NCBI RefSeq assembly: GCF_011386835.1
Contig: NC_088795.1
Span: 12,133,441-12,197,440, forward strand
Direction: 5' to 3'
DNA from: Chrysemys picta bellii
Lineage: Eukaryota > Chordata > Testudines > Emydidae
Length of the DNA stretch: 64,000 nt
The translations under genes were made by a program, and so were the position numbers. Shown here piece after piece: positions 1 through 12,606 of this stretch; positions within the stretch are counted from its first letter, which is position 1; every line of letters starts with the position of its first letter. Below the pieces are notes generated by a model. That model was not told the origin of the DNA. It searched no databases and saw only the letters and a list, made by a program, of their open reading frames with translations.

Positions 1-734
1 ACAAGTAAGTAAAATGGTAATTAGCTTCCTAACAGACTCCAGGGGCAATATTACAGTAGTTGGATCTATTACAGATATTGCCTCACCCACCTTGTCTCGC
101 TAACATCCTATTAAACAGTCGAAATGGAGTTGTAAATGACAAGTGGAAAGATGAAAGTCTTTTCTCCCCCCCTGTGTGGGGACCAGTAGCACTCGGTGAA
201 GAGAATGTGTGATGGTGAGTGAATTTAATCTCTTGAGCTCTACCACTCTCTTTGGCTGTTAGTGATACTTGAACATTATCGGTAAATACGGTGGTGATGA
301 AGGTTGCAAATTAATAGGAATGGCGATAATCACATACACTTTCCGCAAATATCTGTGCCGAGGCCCCTCAGTTCTGATCTGTGAGACCCCTTCTATTTTT
401 ATTTTGTTTAATAGTTAGGACCCAGAGTCTCCAGTCAGGATGTCCCCATGACCCACAGGAAGTCACCATCCCCAGTGCATTGCTTTTCATGGTCTTCCAC
501 AAGAAATGTTGCTGAGTCTTAAAGACTGAAAGATTCAGGCTACTTCTAATTTCTGGAGGTAGTATGTTCCACAGCTGTGGGCCCTTTCATGGAGCAGGCT
601 CTGTCTCTATCCCCCAAGCCTGGGGACTGTCAGCTTCACTAGCCATGTAGCGCACAGTGGCTGCAGTGAAGAACAAAGGGAGAGAGGGTGTCAGAACTCA
701 CAAGTCAGCCGGTGTATCAGTAACAAATGGAAAG

Positions 735-781
735 GGACCAAATGATTTCTTGCAGGAGGTCAACTAGATGATCACAACGGT
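735..781 (+). mobile_element. CR1 tail split by the 782-1109 insertion
   Basis: GCAGGAGGTCAACTAGATG, ATCACAACGGT is a CR1-type 3' end. The tail resumes at 1110 as ACAGTGGTCCCTTCTGAC. The upstream part (about 430-730) is probably the body of the same old LINE, but I cannot prove it. Confidence 0.5.
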
Positions 782-1109
782 CACAGGTGATGATTTTTAT
801 TTTTCCCGGTGGGTGCTGCACCCCTGCTCTGCCTTCAGGCCCTGCCCCCACTCTGCCCCTTCCCCCGAGGCCCTATCCCTCTCCGCCCCCTCCTCTGAGG
901 CCCCACCCCCGCCCTTCCCCCACCTCCGAGACCACCCGCCCACCCTCTGCTTGCTGCTCTCCGCCCTCCCCCAAGCGCCTCCTACCAGCAGCCAAACAAA
1001 CAGCTGATAGGCGGCCCCGCCGAACAGCTGTGGCTGGTGGGTGCTGACCACGCACTATTTTTTGGGTGGGTGCTTTAGCCCCAGCGCACCCATGGAGTCA
1101 GCGCCTATG
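782..1109. mobile_element. GC-rich hAT-type non-autonomous element inserted in a CR1 tail
   Basis: The left end CACAGGTGATGATT and the inverted right end CATAGGCGCTGACTCC are related. Flanks ACAACGGT (774-781) and ACAGTGGT (1110-1117) match 6 of 8. The body is rich in CCCC/GCC on the plus strand and carries GTGGGTGCT motifs at both sides. It interrupts a CR1-like 3' end whose pieces CTAGATGATCACAACGGTC and GTGGTCCCTTCTG lie on either side. Confidence 0.7.
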
Positions 1110-1562
1110 ACAGTGGTCCCTTCTGACAGTGACCCATCCTTGTTTAGTGCCATGCAGCAAGAATACCCTTACCAGGAAGCGTCATCATTCAGCCGTTTTT
1201 TGGGTCATCTTACAAAATTTGTAGACTGAGAAAATGTGAAGGGCAGGAGCTGAAGTTCTTATAGGATGAGATTTTCAAAGGCACCTGAGGCCAAATATTT
1301 GGCAAGATTCAAAAAGGGATTGGACATGTAGCTGGCTACCCAGGATTAGAACTAGACTTGAGATTGGTGTCGGTAAATGTCAGTACACGTTGATTTCACT
1401 GGCCACACACAAACTGACAAAAATAGATTTCCATTGATAATCATCAAAATGTACAGATAGGCAAAGTAAGAAAAATGCTACTTGAGAACTCCAGTGATTT
1501 AGACTTTTGAATTAGCCTGGTTACAAATGGACAAGCCAATGAATAATTAAAAAAAAGGTATG

Positions 1563-2764
1563 TGTGACTCTATATGATTTCATGAAAATATGCTAATGAG
1601 TTTAAATATAATGTAACTGGACTATGCTTCATGCCAAAGGCCTCTTGTAAGGTATCATTACAAAGCTTATAATCTACTGAGTGTGGTCATACTATTTGTA
1701 TAAATGTACCACTCTTGTATCTGAAACTAGAAATATGAAATATAACTCTGAGGGCCTAATGTAATTATGCAAAGTCTGGGCCATTAATGGTGGTTTGGAA
1801 TCTTGATGACTCCCATTAACTAGGACAATTGTCTGCAGATGGCTCTGTCTTACTTGTATGTTTTCCTGTATACGTGTGTGCTGGCAAGTGGGTAATGAAG
1901 TCTTACAGTGACATGTGATTATGTCACCTGAACTGGAATCCATCTTTAACCTGGTGCTTTTCCATTGAGAGGGAGGAGGTGGGAACCCAGAGAGGGACAA
2001 AGGATTCCCGCCTTATGCAAGATATATAAATGGGTGGAACAGAACAAAGGGGGCTGCAATCATGAGAACTCCCCTAGCTACCACCTGAGCTGGAACAAGG
2101 GCTGTACCAGGGGAAAGGATTGGGCCCAGACTAGGAAGGCATCCAGTCTGTGATAGAAACTTATTGAAACGTCACTCAGGGTGAGATTTTATCTGTACTC
2201 AATTGTATTACTGTATTAGGCTTAGATTTGATTGTTTTGTTTTATTTTATTTCACTTGGCAATTCACTTTGTTCTGTCTGTTACTACTTGGAACCACTTA
2301 AATCCTACTTTCTGTATTTAATAAAATCACTTTTTACTTATTAATTATCTCAGAGTATGTATTAATACCTGGAGGCGGGGGGCGGGGGGGCGGGGAGACA
2401 AACAGCTGTGCATATCTCTCTATCAGTGTTATAGAGGGCGGACAATGTATGAGTTTATACTGTATAAGCTTTATAGAGGGTAAAGCGGATTTATTTGGGG
2501 TTTGGACCCCATTGGGAGTTGGACATCTGAGTGTTAAAGACAGGTACACTTCTGTAAGTTGCTTTCAGTTAACCCTTTTACAGCTATTAGGGGACGTGGT
2601 TCAGACCTGGGTCTGGGTCTGGGTTTGCAGCAGGCTAGCGGGTCTGACTCAAACCAGGCAGGGCACTGAAGTCCTAAGCTGCCAGGGTAGGAAAGCAGGA
2701 GCAGAAGTATTTTGGCACATCAGTTGGCAGCCCCTAGGGGGTTTCTGTGATCCAACCCGTCACA
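1563..2764 (+). mobile_element. Solo LTR of an endogenous-retrovirus-like element (1,202 bp)
   Basis: It starts TGTGAC and ends GTCACA (inverted, TG...CA) and is flanked by the exact 5-bp duplication GTATG (1558-1562 and 2765-2769). A TATA box (TATATAAA, 2023-2030) and polyadenylation signal AATAAA (2320-2325) lie in the expected U3-R order, placing the element on the plus strand. No internal gag, pol or env lies next to it, so this is a solo LTR left by recombination. ERV rather than another LTR class is inferred. Short frames inside it are chance. Confidence 0.88.
2023..2030 (+). promoter_or_regulatory. TATA box inside the solo LTR
   Basis: TATATAAA, about 290 bp before the LTR's AATAAA, is placed as a retroviral U3 promoter. 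Whether it still fires is unknown. Confidence 0.6.
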
Positions 2765-3224
2765 GTATGATTTGTTGATTTAAAGATATTTACTTTGGCT
2801 ATTTTGACATGTGATGTTGACAATTTGTGTTTTAACAGTTTTAACTTCTGGATTCTCAATGTCTACGCCCAGTAAATACTTGTCTGAACCACTCCTATAA
2901 TTTCCTGCAACAGTGAACATTGAAATCAAGAAAAATAACCAAAAATAATGGTAAAATCTCATCATTTTGTGCAACTGTAAACATTTAAATCAATGAAAAT
3001 ATTAAAATGGTTTAAAATAAACTGACAGCTGTCAAAATTATATATTAAAAAAAGATTTCGGACAAGCGTGACTATAACAGACAATGCTACTGTAAATTGC
3101 GGAGGAGATATTAGACCTCATGCTTCAGGGCTTAAACCGTCTCTACTGTTAGGGATTAGAAGGAGATCTCATGTAGATGGCAGATTATCATTTACCTACT
3201 CTGACAAATTGCAGCTTCCTCTCA

Positions 3225-3350
3225 GGTTTCAGAGTAGCAGCCGTGTTAGTCTGTATCCGCAAAAAGAAGAACAGGAGTACTTGTGGCACCTTAGAGACTA
3301 ACAAATTTATTAGAGCATAAGCTTTCGTGGACTACAGCCCACTTCTTCGG
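3225..3350 (-). mobile_element. Short Penelope-like 3' tail
   Basis: Minus-strand sense runs from CCGAAGAAGTGGGCTG through CACGAAAGCTTATGCTC, GTTAGTCTCTAAGGTGCCAC, TTTTTGCGGATACAGAC to GGCTGCTACTCTGAAACC. This is the 3' tail seen attached to the GIY-YIG fragment at 10110-10801, here without coding sequence. CR1-like sequence (about 3365-3440) follows on the right. Confidence 0.85.
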
Positions 3351-5631
3351 CACTCTCATTCTGGCTGTTGTTGGAAACAAGATATTGGACTAGAGAGACC
3401 AGGAGTTGGATCCAGTCTGGCCAGTCCTATGTTTCTGAAAGGGTTCAGTGCCTAATTCCTTTAACCACCTTCAAAAATGTCAACCTCAAATGTTTGGATA
3501 CGCTCTTGCATCCAAATGTTGGAGTGGAGGGTGTATGTGTGTAACGTTGGGAATTTGTTTTGGCTCGGAAGAAGGTCCCAATATATTTCTGTCTCCAGCT
3601 TTACCTGCAGAATCACAGACATTCTAAATCAAAGATGAGAAGGAGTTGGAAGTTGTCCAGTGAACAGCTGTAGTTTATTACCAGGATAATTTTGGGTCTC
3701 ACTCAGAAACCCACACTACAAAAACAAATAAGAAAAGTTAGTTGTAGAAGGAAAACCGGCAAACTGGACCAAGCTCTAGAAGCCACTACTAAATATGTAT
3801 CACATATAGAACAGTCTTTTATAATTTAATAGAGAATAATATGGTTTTTGCCTAACCCTCCTATAGAATTCTATAGCAAGGGGATATAATTGTTCCATTC
3901 TACAGGATGGCTTAAATTTTTGTTTGAAAGCACATCTTTCTCTATTAAACTCCGTATGTATTTAGGGTCACTTCTACAGGACCCTATGGAATGTTGAATG
4001 ACCCTTATCGGATTTCTCTCTCTTACATTTTACAGGATTTTTCTAATTGCTTATTGTCTCTGAAGAAATCCCTATTTCCTAGGGAAACTAAACACGACAC
4101 ACCTATTGTTTCACCTGATCTGCTTAATTCAATCCAGGTATTTTGAGGCCTCTCGGAGGATTAACAATTCTTTGTAGAAGGTCTAAGGGGCATTTGATGA
4201 GACACACAACTGCCAAAGCCATCTCTAATTTAAACTGCTGCCATAGCTGAAGGAGGGTGTGTCTTGCTTAGTTATAGTACAGCGGCACTCATTTTCTTTT
4301 TGCAGTATTAATGGGGTAATATAAAATTTTCCTGGTGCCACAGGTCTGTTAAAAGGCACAAAGCTATTTTGTGCAGTAGTGACGTAGTGCTCCTTGGTAT
4401 GTCTGGACAGTTAGTTAGCATGCAAACTATGCAGTCATATGAGATTTATAGAGAGACAGATTGCTTCGTCTCACCTGCTGATCTGAAATACAATGGGAAA
4501 ATTAAACATTTACAGTCATAAAACAGTCCAACAGCAACAGGTAACTACCTGAAAAGTGCAACAGATTCCAGAAGAACTACCAATGGTGCTTCAAGCAAAG
4601 AGGAATCGCAGGAAACACTGTGGAGGAGAATAGCATAAATAAAGGAATTATATGCAAGAAAATGTCACTCATGTGCCTTATTCTGCAAGCAGCATATGAA
4701 ACCACATCATCATGGGCAAATCAACCAGCCACCAGGAAAAAAATCAAAACCCTCCTTGGGGAGTAGGAAATAGATAACAGGAATCCCATCTGCATGTCGC
4801 CAAGGAGCTGCAGCTGAGAGAGCCCTCAGTTTGCAAACATTAGATCGTACCTAGAATGCCGGCAAGATCCCAGAGCTGGCTCCTTTAGTCAGTTAGTTGG
4901 GTGAGATGGGCACATGCATGTCTAAATGCTGGTTTGGGCTCCTGGGATGTAGTTATTCTAGTTCCACTCTGAAAAACTGTTTCCACTGACACCTGTTCAA
5001 AGCCCCTGTCTTCAGATTCTGCTCTGAGTCACTATGTTCCCATGGTAGTGGGTTTAAAAAAAATATTAGGGGGGAACTTTGCAAATAAAAAAAAATTCTC
5101 CTTTTTTAAAAATGTAGAATTTGACAAAATTAATTTAAAAAAAAAAGTCAACCCTGTCTAATGCCCACTGTCTTCAAGTAACACCCTTAACTTTATTTCC
5201 CATAGTCTTTACTGAAGCTAGCAAAAAAAAAAAAGGGGGGAGGGGGGGGAATTTCATGGGAATTTCCCTAGTTTTAAAAATCTGAAATTGCAATATTTTG
5301 AGCTGCTTTGTAGGCGAGTAAAACATTTCATTGAAATTTTGCCTGTTTTTTTTTTTTTTTCAGTTTTGAATTTTTTTTTGAAAAATGCACAACATTTCAG
5401 CCATCTCAAGTCATTGGTAGGTCTGTACAGGTGTAACTAAGAACAAAATTTGGCCCTGCATTTGATACTGAGTTAACAAGTCCGTTGATGATGCATAAGC
5501 TACAACAGAATCCAGATTCAGAGCTGTATTGGTTCTACAGGGCTAGTAGCACTAAAAGAGTTGTAAAAAATGGTGTCAGTAAAGAACGTAGCACTGAGGC
5601 TGAGTACACAGAAGTCTTATCTGGCCTAGTG

Positions 5632-5923
5632 CAGTGTGTCTCAACCATTTCAGGTTGGCAACCCCTTCTTCGGTGTCAACATTTTTTGCAACCCCTAGCA
5701 TTCACTATAAGAGTTAAAAGAGTATCAATGATCACTATGAGACGCCCATATCGTTTCGTTTTGTGGGTGTTTCAAGAGATTTTCAGAAATACTTGACCTT
5801 GAAGGGGAAAGGTATGTAGGGTAAGAAGTTTTTCTTTGTTTTTGATTGTAATAAAATCTGACAACCTCCCAATGGTCTTTCATGACCCCCTGGGCATCAC
5901 AACCCACCAGTTCAGAAACAGTG
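5632..5923. mobile_element. Degenerate hAT-type element
   Basis: It begins CAGTGTGTCTCAACCATTTC and ends CCAGTTCAGAAACAGTG, diverged versions of the CAGTGTTTCTCAACC-type hAT termini. Segments such as GGCAACCCCTTCTTCGG and CATGACCCCCTGGG are typical of old Charlie-like copies. Flanks match at only 5 of 8 positions. Confidence 0.65.
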
Positions 5924-8900
5924 CACTAGAGAATTGAGCGGCTGTTTCTTGAGCCAGTGGGCTAGCCACACCAGTGGGCGTAAAAACAAAGTCGTTCTGA
6001 TGAATGAGAAGTTGCTGTTTTCATGACATCGCTTTTCCAAGTGGAGCTGCCGTTTAAGGCTCATAAATCCACATTTAGGCCTGATCTTCGGAGGTGGTAA
6101 GGCCTAACACTCACATTGATTTTAATGGGATTTTTTGGAGGCTGGACATATCTGAAAATCGGGCCAAATTGAATTAAGTGCCTAAATATGGATTGTAGGA
6201 GCCTTATGTAAGCACCCAAGGTTGCACATTTTGGCCTCCATAGATAAACATTGCAATTCAGACACCTAGGCCCTGATCCAGCAAATCACTTCAGGTCTGT
6301 TCCAGAGCCCGCTGAAATCCATGGAAGGACTCCCATTGACTTCATTGGTCTTCAGCTCAGGCCCATAAAAACACGTGCTTACCTTTAACCACAGGAGCAG
6401 TTACGCATGTGCTTCCAGTGCTTTGCTGGAACAGGGTTTTAATGCACCAGAGCCTTGATCCTTAGAGGTATTTAGCATCTAAATACCTTTGAGGATATGG
6501 ACCCAGGTGATCAGACGATGGATTTAACACAAACGGAGTCATTTTTTTAAAATGAAGGACCTAGTTCCTCACTATTACTTTGGCTTTAGCCACTTTAACA
6601 ACGTCACTTTCAACAGAGTTCTACTGGGGTAAAGTGAAGTGACGTATAGATGAAGGATACCCAATAAAATATAACAATTCTATAATATTAAAACTCTTTA
6701 ACCAGGTGATAAGCATTAGTGCACCTGATTAGCAAGCTCATGTATACACTTCTACATGTCTTTAGAGGATGACTCCTTGAGCAGGTAAAAGAGGGTGGGT
6801 GAGATCTTGACCCCACTGAGGTCCAGTGCAATCATCCCATTGGCTTCAGTGAGGCCAAGATTTTACCCAGTGTTTTTTGAGGAGACTCATGTCTGAGTTT
6901 GGGTTCCTCTATTCAGCCCATGTGAATTCCCAGGAGCCTTAGTTGCCTTCTAGCTCTAGAGATGACAACTTTACGAAAACCAAACGGCAAGAACTTCCAG
7001 TGATGACCCTGTTTTGTGATGAGATTCTAATCCCATGACACACTTGTCTACCCGGCTAATGATGGCAATTAGCAAGGGAGGCGAGAAGGAGGATCTAGGA
7101 GTTTTATGGCATGAGTAAGAGGGATGTTTTATGGCAGTAATGTTAGGAGGAGAACAGCAATAGGGGAATGTGTGACAAGACGGATTCTGGCCAGGACAGA
7201 GCTGAAGAACTGACTCTGAGACAGGATTCCACGATATACCCCCTGCGCCAGGAACAGTGAGGTGCTGAAGTGAAGGTTCATCTTTAAAAGGACTGTCTTG
7301 GACGCTGCAGTCACACAGTAATGGAGGTGGATGTCACCTTTTTCCAGTTTGCCTGAGTTTGGGGTAGGAAGGAGGGACGAGCAATAAAGAAGTGACTGCC
7401 TTTTTTTTCATATATACAACCCAAGTTGACACTGGACAAACATGTAAATACAATCCAGAGGCTACAGACAGTTTCTCAGTAATAGCCGCATCGTGTGTAT
7501 ATACTAAACGACACTATCTGATCAATTGCAAATTATCCCCCAGGCGACCCAATAGATCTCTGTAGGCATGCTTTCCTCAGCAACAGCTGTGTTAGCACTA
7601 GATTTACACAATCATATTCTAGCTTGCCAGAGCATTCCCATGTCCCGTCAAATATTTGTAAAAGACTTATACACTGGGCAAATGAAAATCCACAGGCATG
7701 AAAAAATAGCAGCTAATTAGAGGGAGCTGGTTCCTCTCCACAAGTATTGCTATTGTCTCTAGAGCGTAAACTTGAATGAAGTTTGTAGCATGTCGGGTTG
7801 TGCAGCTAGCCTGAGACAACAACACTGAAAGGAGGGTGAGATTCCCACTTTCATCAGAAATGATGTTATGTTATGTTAACATTGAAGCCTAATGAAGCCA
7901 CTTAAATGCCAATTTTATTAACCATTTGACTGCTGATCAGTGCACCATCGAAGGGCAGTGAATTTCTCTATCTTCTGTTGCTGGTCATGGCTGTCGTGTA
8001 GCGAAGCTGTTTTCCACTGGAATGACAAAAGGTGGCAAATTCTGAATGGGTGCAAAGCATTGGGTGCAGCGTGTGGCTTTCCAGCCTGGGGTAGTAGCAG
8101 GAGAGAGATTTGCCATGTGATAACTGCATCAGAATGACCCTCTTGTGCCAGACACTGATATCTGACATTTCATGCAGGAGTAGTGTAGGCCAAGTAAACA
8201 AATAATAACAGCCCTCTTCCTTCCCCACAGAACCTCTACAGATCTAGGGGTGGAGGATAGTCCCCCTGTCGGCCAATATGCCCTGCGGTTTCCTCTGGTC
8301 CCTCCTTATAAATGAATATGGTAGATGATTCTCACAGTGTCCTTTAAACATGGGGCACGCGTATAAAGAAAAAGTTGTATGCGTATTGGTCACAGAAAAC
8401 CAGATTCCCAGGGGTGAGCGAACAAACCGCAATCTAACCGCATGAAGCTAGGCAGATTCACATGTGCTGAAGATCTGGCACTGTTTCTCGGGTTCTCATG
8501 CAGTTAGCTATACTTTGAGGTGAGGCAGCAGTGGTTATAAGAACACTGGCCAGCTGGCTAAACGCCTCATTGTGGTGGCAGCCTATTTAAACATGTTCAG
8601 CGCTCTTTTCCTTTTCAGACATCCTGCGAAGGCAGAAATCCTTCATTTTCAGACCAATTTCTTCCCCATTTTGGAACATGAAACCTGGAGTTAAATGGCT
8701 GAGGGTTTCGAAGAATTGCTTAGTGGTTTGGGACTATACATGTTAGTCTACTTTAATTTGCACTTTCCCTTTTCTTTTAAATATAACGTGTGAAAAATAA
8801 ACCACAAATATATACATTGGATAATTGGTCCTGAGCATCTGGCTTTAACAAGATACTGTCAAATAACTGAGTCCGCCACAAATTGCCCTGTTTAAAAACC

Positions 8901-9039
8901 GATATGATCTAGTCAGAAAAGTTTGCAAGATGTTTAAGATCATTTTGGTTTTTTTAACTCCACCACTCAAATCCCATGTTTGGGAAACCCACAGCAAAAG
9001 TTTTCTGCTCCATCTGTAGTCATAGTAAACTGCTAATAA

Positions 9040-9360
9040 TGGGTTGAGATTTTTTCGAACACATTTTTTTAATGAAAAAAAATGGCTTTTTTTCAAACAT
9101 TTTTTGTGACACTGTGTTTTCAAAATTTTTCATGAAATGTTTCAACATTTTGTCAACTATTTTTCATCTCTCACCCCATCTCCTTCACCCCAACCCCCGG
9201 CCCTTTTCAAAAATTAACATTTTTCATTAGGTTGGGAGGGGAGGAGTTAAAAAAATCCTTAAAAATTTTTGTAGATATGAAAAATGGGTCCATTTCAAAT
9301 CCTGCAGAATGAAAACAACTTCAGAATATTTTTGTGAAATTGTTTTCTCATGATTTTTTT
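9040..9360. repeat. AT-rich low-complexity repeat
   Basis: Dense runs of T and A with AAAATTTTTCATGAAATG and TTTCAACATTTTG motifs. Similar sequence is at 11270-11660 and, shorter, around 5080-5400. Together these suggest one ancient dispersed family. No coding signal. Confidence 0.5.
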
Positions 9361-10109
9361 TAATGGATCTTTTAACAAACACACTGGACCTCAGTCCTGC
9401 CTACTCTTAAAAATGTTCCCAATATAACTATTTTGGTTATAAATAGGGAAAACTTTGAATTACTACTCACAGGGCATAAAGTTGCATATGTGCATGTCTT
9501 TGTAGGATCAGGGCTTTCTGCTGTAGTAGTAGTGAGGCTCAACATAAAAAATTCCATGTTGAATCACCTCAAACAAAGCAGTTGCCCGAAATGGGATGTT
9601 TTTAAAAAAACTGATATTTCTCAAATACTTGCTATGATTTTAAACATATTGCCCATTCATTTAAAATGTATACCAAGATACAGACTATCAGAGAAAGAGG
9701 CATCAGCAATGGAAAGATCTCATAGGTTATTGTTATTGGGATGTTCAAATCTTCAAGGGGAAAAAGCGTGTTTCTTCAGGATTTATCTTCATCTGCTTTT
9801 AGGTGATTATTTTTGACACTTGCGTAAAGCAAGGTTAGCCAGTGGAATGCAGAGAGATTATGGATGGCTTGTGAGGCCTGAAAATTGGGGTCCTGCTGCT
9901 TAGTCTGAGATGTTAACACACTTTGTGGATTGAGGTGAGAACGTGATACTCAACATTAAACATTCCTTAAACTCTTTTGAAGGTTTTCAGAATCCTGATG
10001 AATAGAGTTCTCCATAGAGCTTGTCTTTATTATTTTAGATGGGCCCGATTCTGACACCCTTACTCCTGGTCAAGAATCCCTTAACTCCAAAAATAGCACC
10101 ATTGACTTA

Positions 10110-10801
10110 AACAATATGGAGTCCTTGTGGCACCTTAGAGACTAACAAATTTATTTGGGCATAAGCTTTCGTGGGCTAGAACCCACTTCATCGGATGTAT
10201 GAAGTGAAAAATACAGGGGCAGTTATAAATACATGAAAGGATGGGGGTTGCTCTACCAAGTGTGAGGTCAGTCTAACGAGATAAATCAATTAATAGCAGG
10301 ATACCAAGGGAGGAAAAATAACTTTTGAAGTGGTAAGAGAGTGGCCCATTACAGACAGTTGACAAGAAGGTGTGAGTAACAGTAGGGAGAAATTCATATT
10401 GGGGAAATTAAGTTTAGGTTTTGTAATGACCCAACCACTCCCAGTCTTTATTCAGGCCTAATCTGATAGTATCTAGTTTGCAAATTAATTCCAGTTCTTC
10501 AGCTTCACATTGGAGTCTGGTTTTGAAGTTTTTTTCTTGAAGAATTGCCACTTTTAGGTCTGTTATTGAGTGACCAGAGAGACTGAAGTGTTCGCCTACT
10601 GGTTTTTGAATGGTTTCAGAGTAGCAGTCGTGTTAGTCTGTATCCGCAAAAAGAAGAACAGGAGTACTTGTGGCACCTTAGAGACTAACAAATTTATTAG
10701 AGCATAAGCTTTCGTGGACTACAGCCCACTTCTTCGGATTCCTGATGTCAGATTTGTGTCCATTTATTCTTTTGCATAGAGATTGTCTGGTTTGGCCAAT
10801 A
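10110..10801 (-). pseudogene. Penelope-like retroelement fragment (GIY-YIG nuclease end), interrupted
   Basis: On the minus strand, 10800-10741 reads IGQTRQSLCKRINGHKSDIR, the 'GQT...R...H..DI' block of a GIY-YIG nuclease as found at the C-terminus of Penelope-like elements. After a foreign insert (10613-10740), the frame resumes at 10611 as IQKPVGEHFSLSGHSIT, continues through CEAEELELICKLDTIR and NKDWEWLGHYKT, and stops near 10413. The usual Gly of the 'GQTG' motif is Arg. The 3' UTR ends in the family tail (10110-10200) with GAAGTGGGTT, CACGAAAGCTTATGC and GTTAGTCTCTAAGGTGCCAC. The 5' part, including reverse transcriptase, is missing from 10801 on. This is a dead, truncated copy. Confidence 0.8.
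10613..10740 (-). mobile_element. Penelope-like tail inserted into the Penelope-like fragment
   Basis: Nearly identical to 3225-3350 (same GGTTTCAGAGTAGCAG, GTATCCGCAAAAAGAAG and ACTTCTTCGG pieces). It splits the GIY-YIG reading frame, so it arrived later than the fragment. No clear target duplication. Confidence 0.85.
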
Positions 10802-10844
10802 AAGACTCAGAGCTTAAGTGCTTTGAAGAATAAGTATGGGCTGA

Positions 10845-10945
10845 GAGGCTGGATAGCCATCTGTTTTGGATGGGTTAGACACAACAAATCCTACATCTTG
10901 GCAGGGGGTTAGACTAGATGATGCTTGCGTATGATTCTATGAGCT
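10845..10945 (+). mobile_element. CR1/L2-type LINE 3' end fragment
   Basis: GGCTGGATAGCCATCTG, GGCAGGGGGTTAGACTAG and GATGATGC...ATGATTCTATGAG follow the usual CR1-type ending. It adjoins the truncated 5' side of the Penelope-like fragment. Confidence 0.65.
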
Positions 10946-11269
10946 TAATGTTAATTGCTTTTAAATGATTGATTATTAATAGCAACCTCGACTCCACCTT
11001 TTCTGCCAACGCTAAGAAAAAGCGTTTACAAGTTCTTTGTAGAGGGGACGTATACTAGCTGTCTTTTGTTGTGGAGAGAGGCCATCTGTAAATTAAGGTT
11101 CTACTGTTTCTCTCAGTTGTGGGTGCTGAATCCCGTTAGAAAATCTGGCTGGAATGTTCTACACAGTAAGTTTACACTTTTTCCTTAAGCAGCCAGGCCT
11201 CCGGTTAACTACAATGGGCAGGTGGCTGATTTTGACCCATTTTTATTTGTTTCACACACACAAAACTTC

Positions 11270-11660
11270 TGAATTGAACTGTGCAGGAACCATTATTTCT
11301 GTTTTGGAGGAAATTCTACAATTTTGAAATTTCTTCTTTTGGGTCCAAATCAAGACAAATTTCAAAACTTTCCACCACATGACATTTTGGGGGGGAAATA
11401 CTTTGGATGAATTGAAACATTTTGTTCTGACTTTGACTTCTTTTTTTTTTTTAAAGTATAGTTTATAATATAAAATAAAGACATTTCTAAACAAAAAATC
11501 ATTTTGAAATGAAAAATCAAAGTGTTCTGCTCTGATACGGTTGAAATGGAACTGTTTTGATTTTTGATTTTGCAACAGAATTGGGTCAAAATTGACATGT
11601 TCCCGTGGAAAATTTCAGTCTTGATTAAACGGCATTAAAAGTTCCATCAGAAAATTTTAA
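11270..11660. repeat. AT-rich low-complexity repeat
   Basis: TTTGAAATTTCTTCTTTTGG, TGAAACATTTTGTTCTGAC, GAAATGGAACTGTTTTG resemble the stretch at 9040-9360. Minus-strand frames here (107 and 78 codons) are Lys/Phe-rich and look like chance. Confidence 0.5.
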
Positions 11661-12484
11661 TCCAGCACTACCTGTGAAATAAATCAGCAAATAAACACAA
11701 AAGGGATAGTAAAAAATAACCCAGATAGCTGATACAGTTCAAATTTCAGCTTCCAACCAGCCCGATGATTATCATCGCTAAGAGCAAATAGCAACAAAAT
11801 ATAAACAGACGATAAAATTCATTTGTAGTCAGATTTTATGTTAGCATTCCATACCCAACCACCATTTACACTGCTGAGGGTTTAATAATTCCATGGCTAA
11901 TTTAAACAGCTTTTCTTACTGATAAGTCTCTATCAATCCTTACATTGTCACAGATGACTGAAAGACAAATAAGAAGCAAGTGGCATAATTTTCAAAATTA
12001 GACACCTTTATGCATGCCTTAAAAGAATACTTCTTGCCACATGCTCAGACTGGGAATTTCCCTTTCCCCAATAATCAGGCCCAACATGGTCACTAAAATA
12101 ATCTCATTTTGAATATGTTTGAATGCCTGCTAATGACTCAGGGAAAACATTCTCTTAAGAGATCATTCTGTGCAGGGTCCTATTTTTCTGTTTCCTTGAC
12201 TTTTTCTCCATGCTATTTGTTATTAAGAGTTCACATGTTCATGTGACTTATTCTTAACTTGAAGCCATAAATCTCTGTTTATAAGTCACAACCTGTTGCT
12301 ATGGAGATGATTATTATGTCACAAACAGAAAACTATGACTTCATGAAGGGAACAAGCGATAGAAACAGATAAACTCATATGACCCAATGCTGGAAGCAAA
12401 TCTTTCGTTGAGAAGTCTGTTGCCACAATTTGAGAGTTTTGGCTTAAGTTGCTAGCCCTCGTGATTGCAAATATATAACGTGAT

Positions 12485-12606
12485 GAGAGGCATTTAATGA
12501 TGATACTGACCTCCTTTGTAAAGTGCTGTGAGATCTATGGATAAAAAAGTGCTGTATGAGAGCTAGGTATTAGTAATTATTATTATTATGTTGTTGTTGT
12601 TGTGTT
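12485..12606 (+). repeat. MIR-like tail and (TTA/TTG)n simple repeat
   Basis: TTTGTAAAGTGCTGTGAGATC, AAAGTGCTGTATGAGAGC resembles a MIR-type 3' end. It runs into TATTATTATTATTATG and then TTGTTGTTGTTGTTG. Confidence 0.6.

Larger units (their letters stand above)
2770..9039. other. Intergenic: no gene seen apart from listed repeats
   Basis: Apart from the Penelope-like tail (3225-3350) and the hAT relic (5632-5923), I see only AT-rich sequence and homopolymer runs near 5050-5370. No frame shows splice-flanked conserved coding sequence. Confidence 0.6.
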
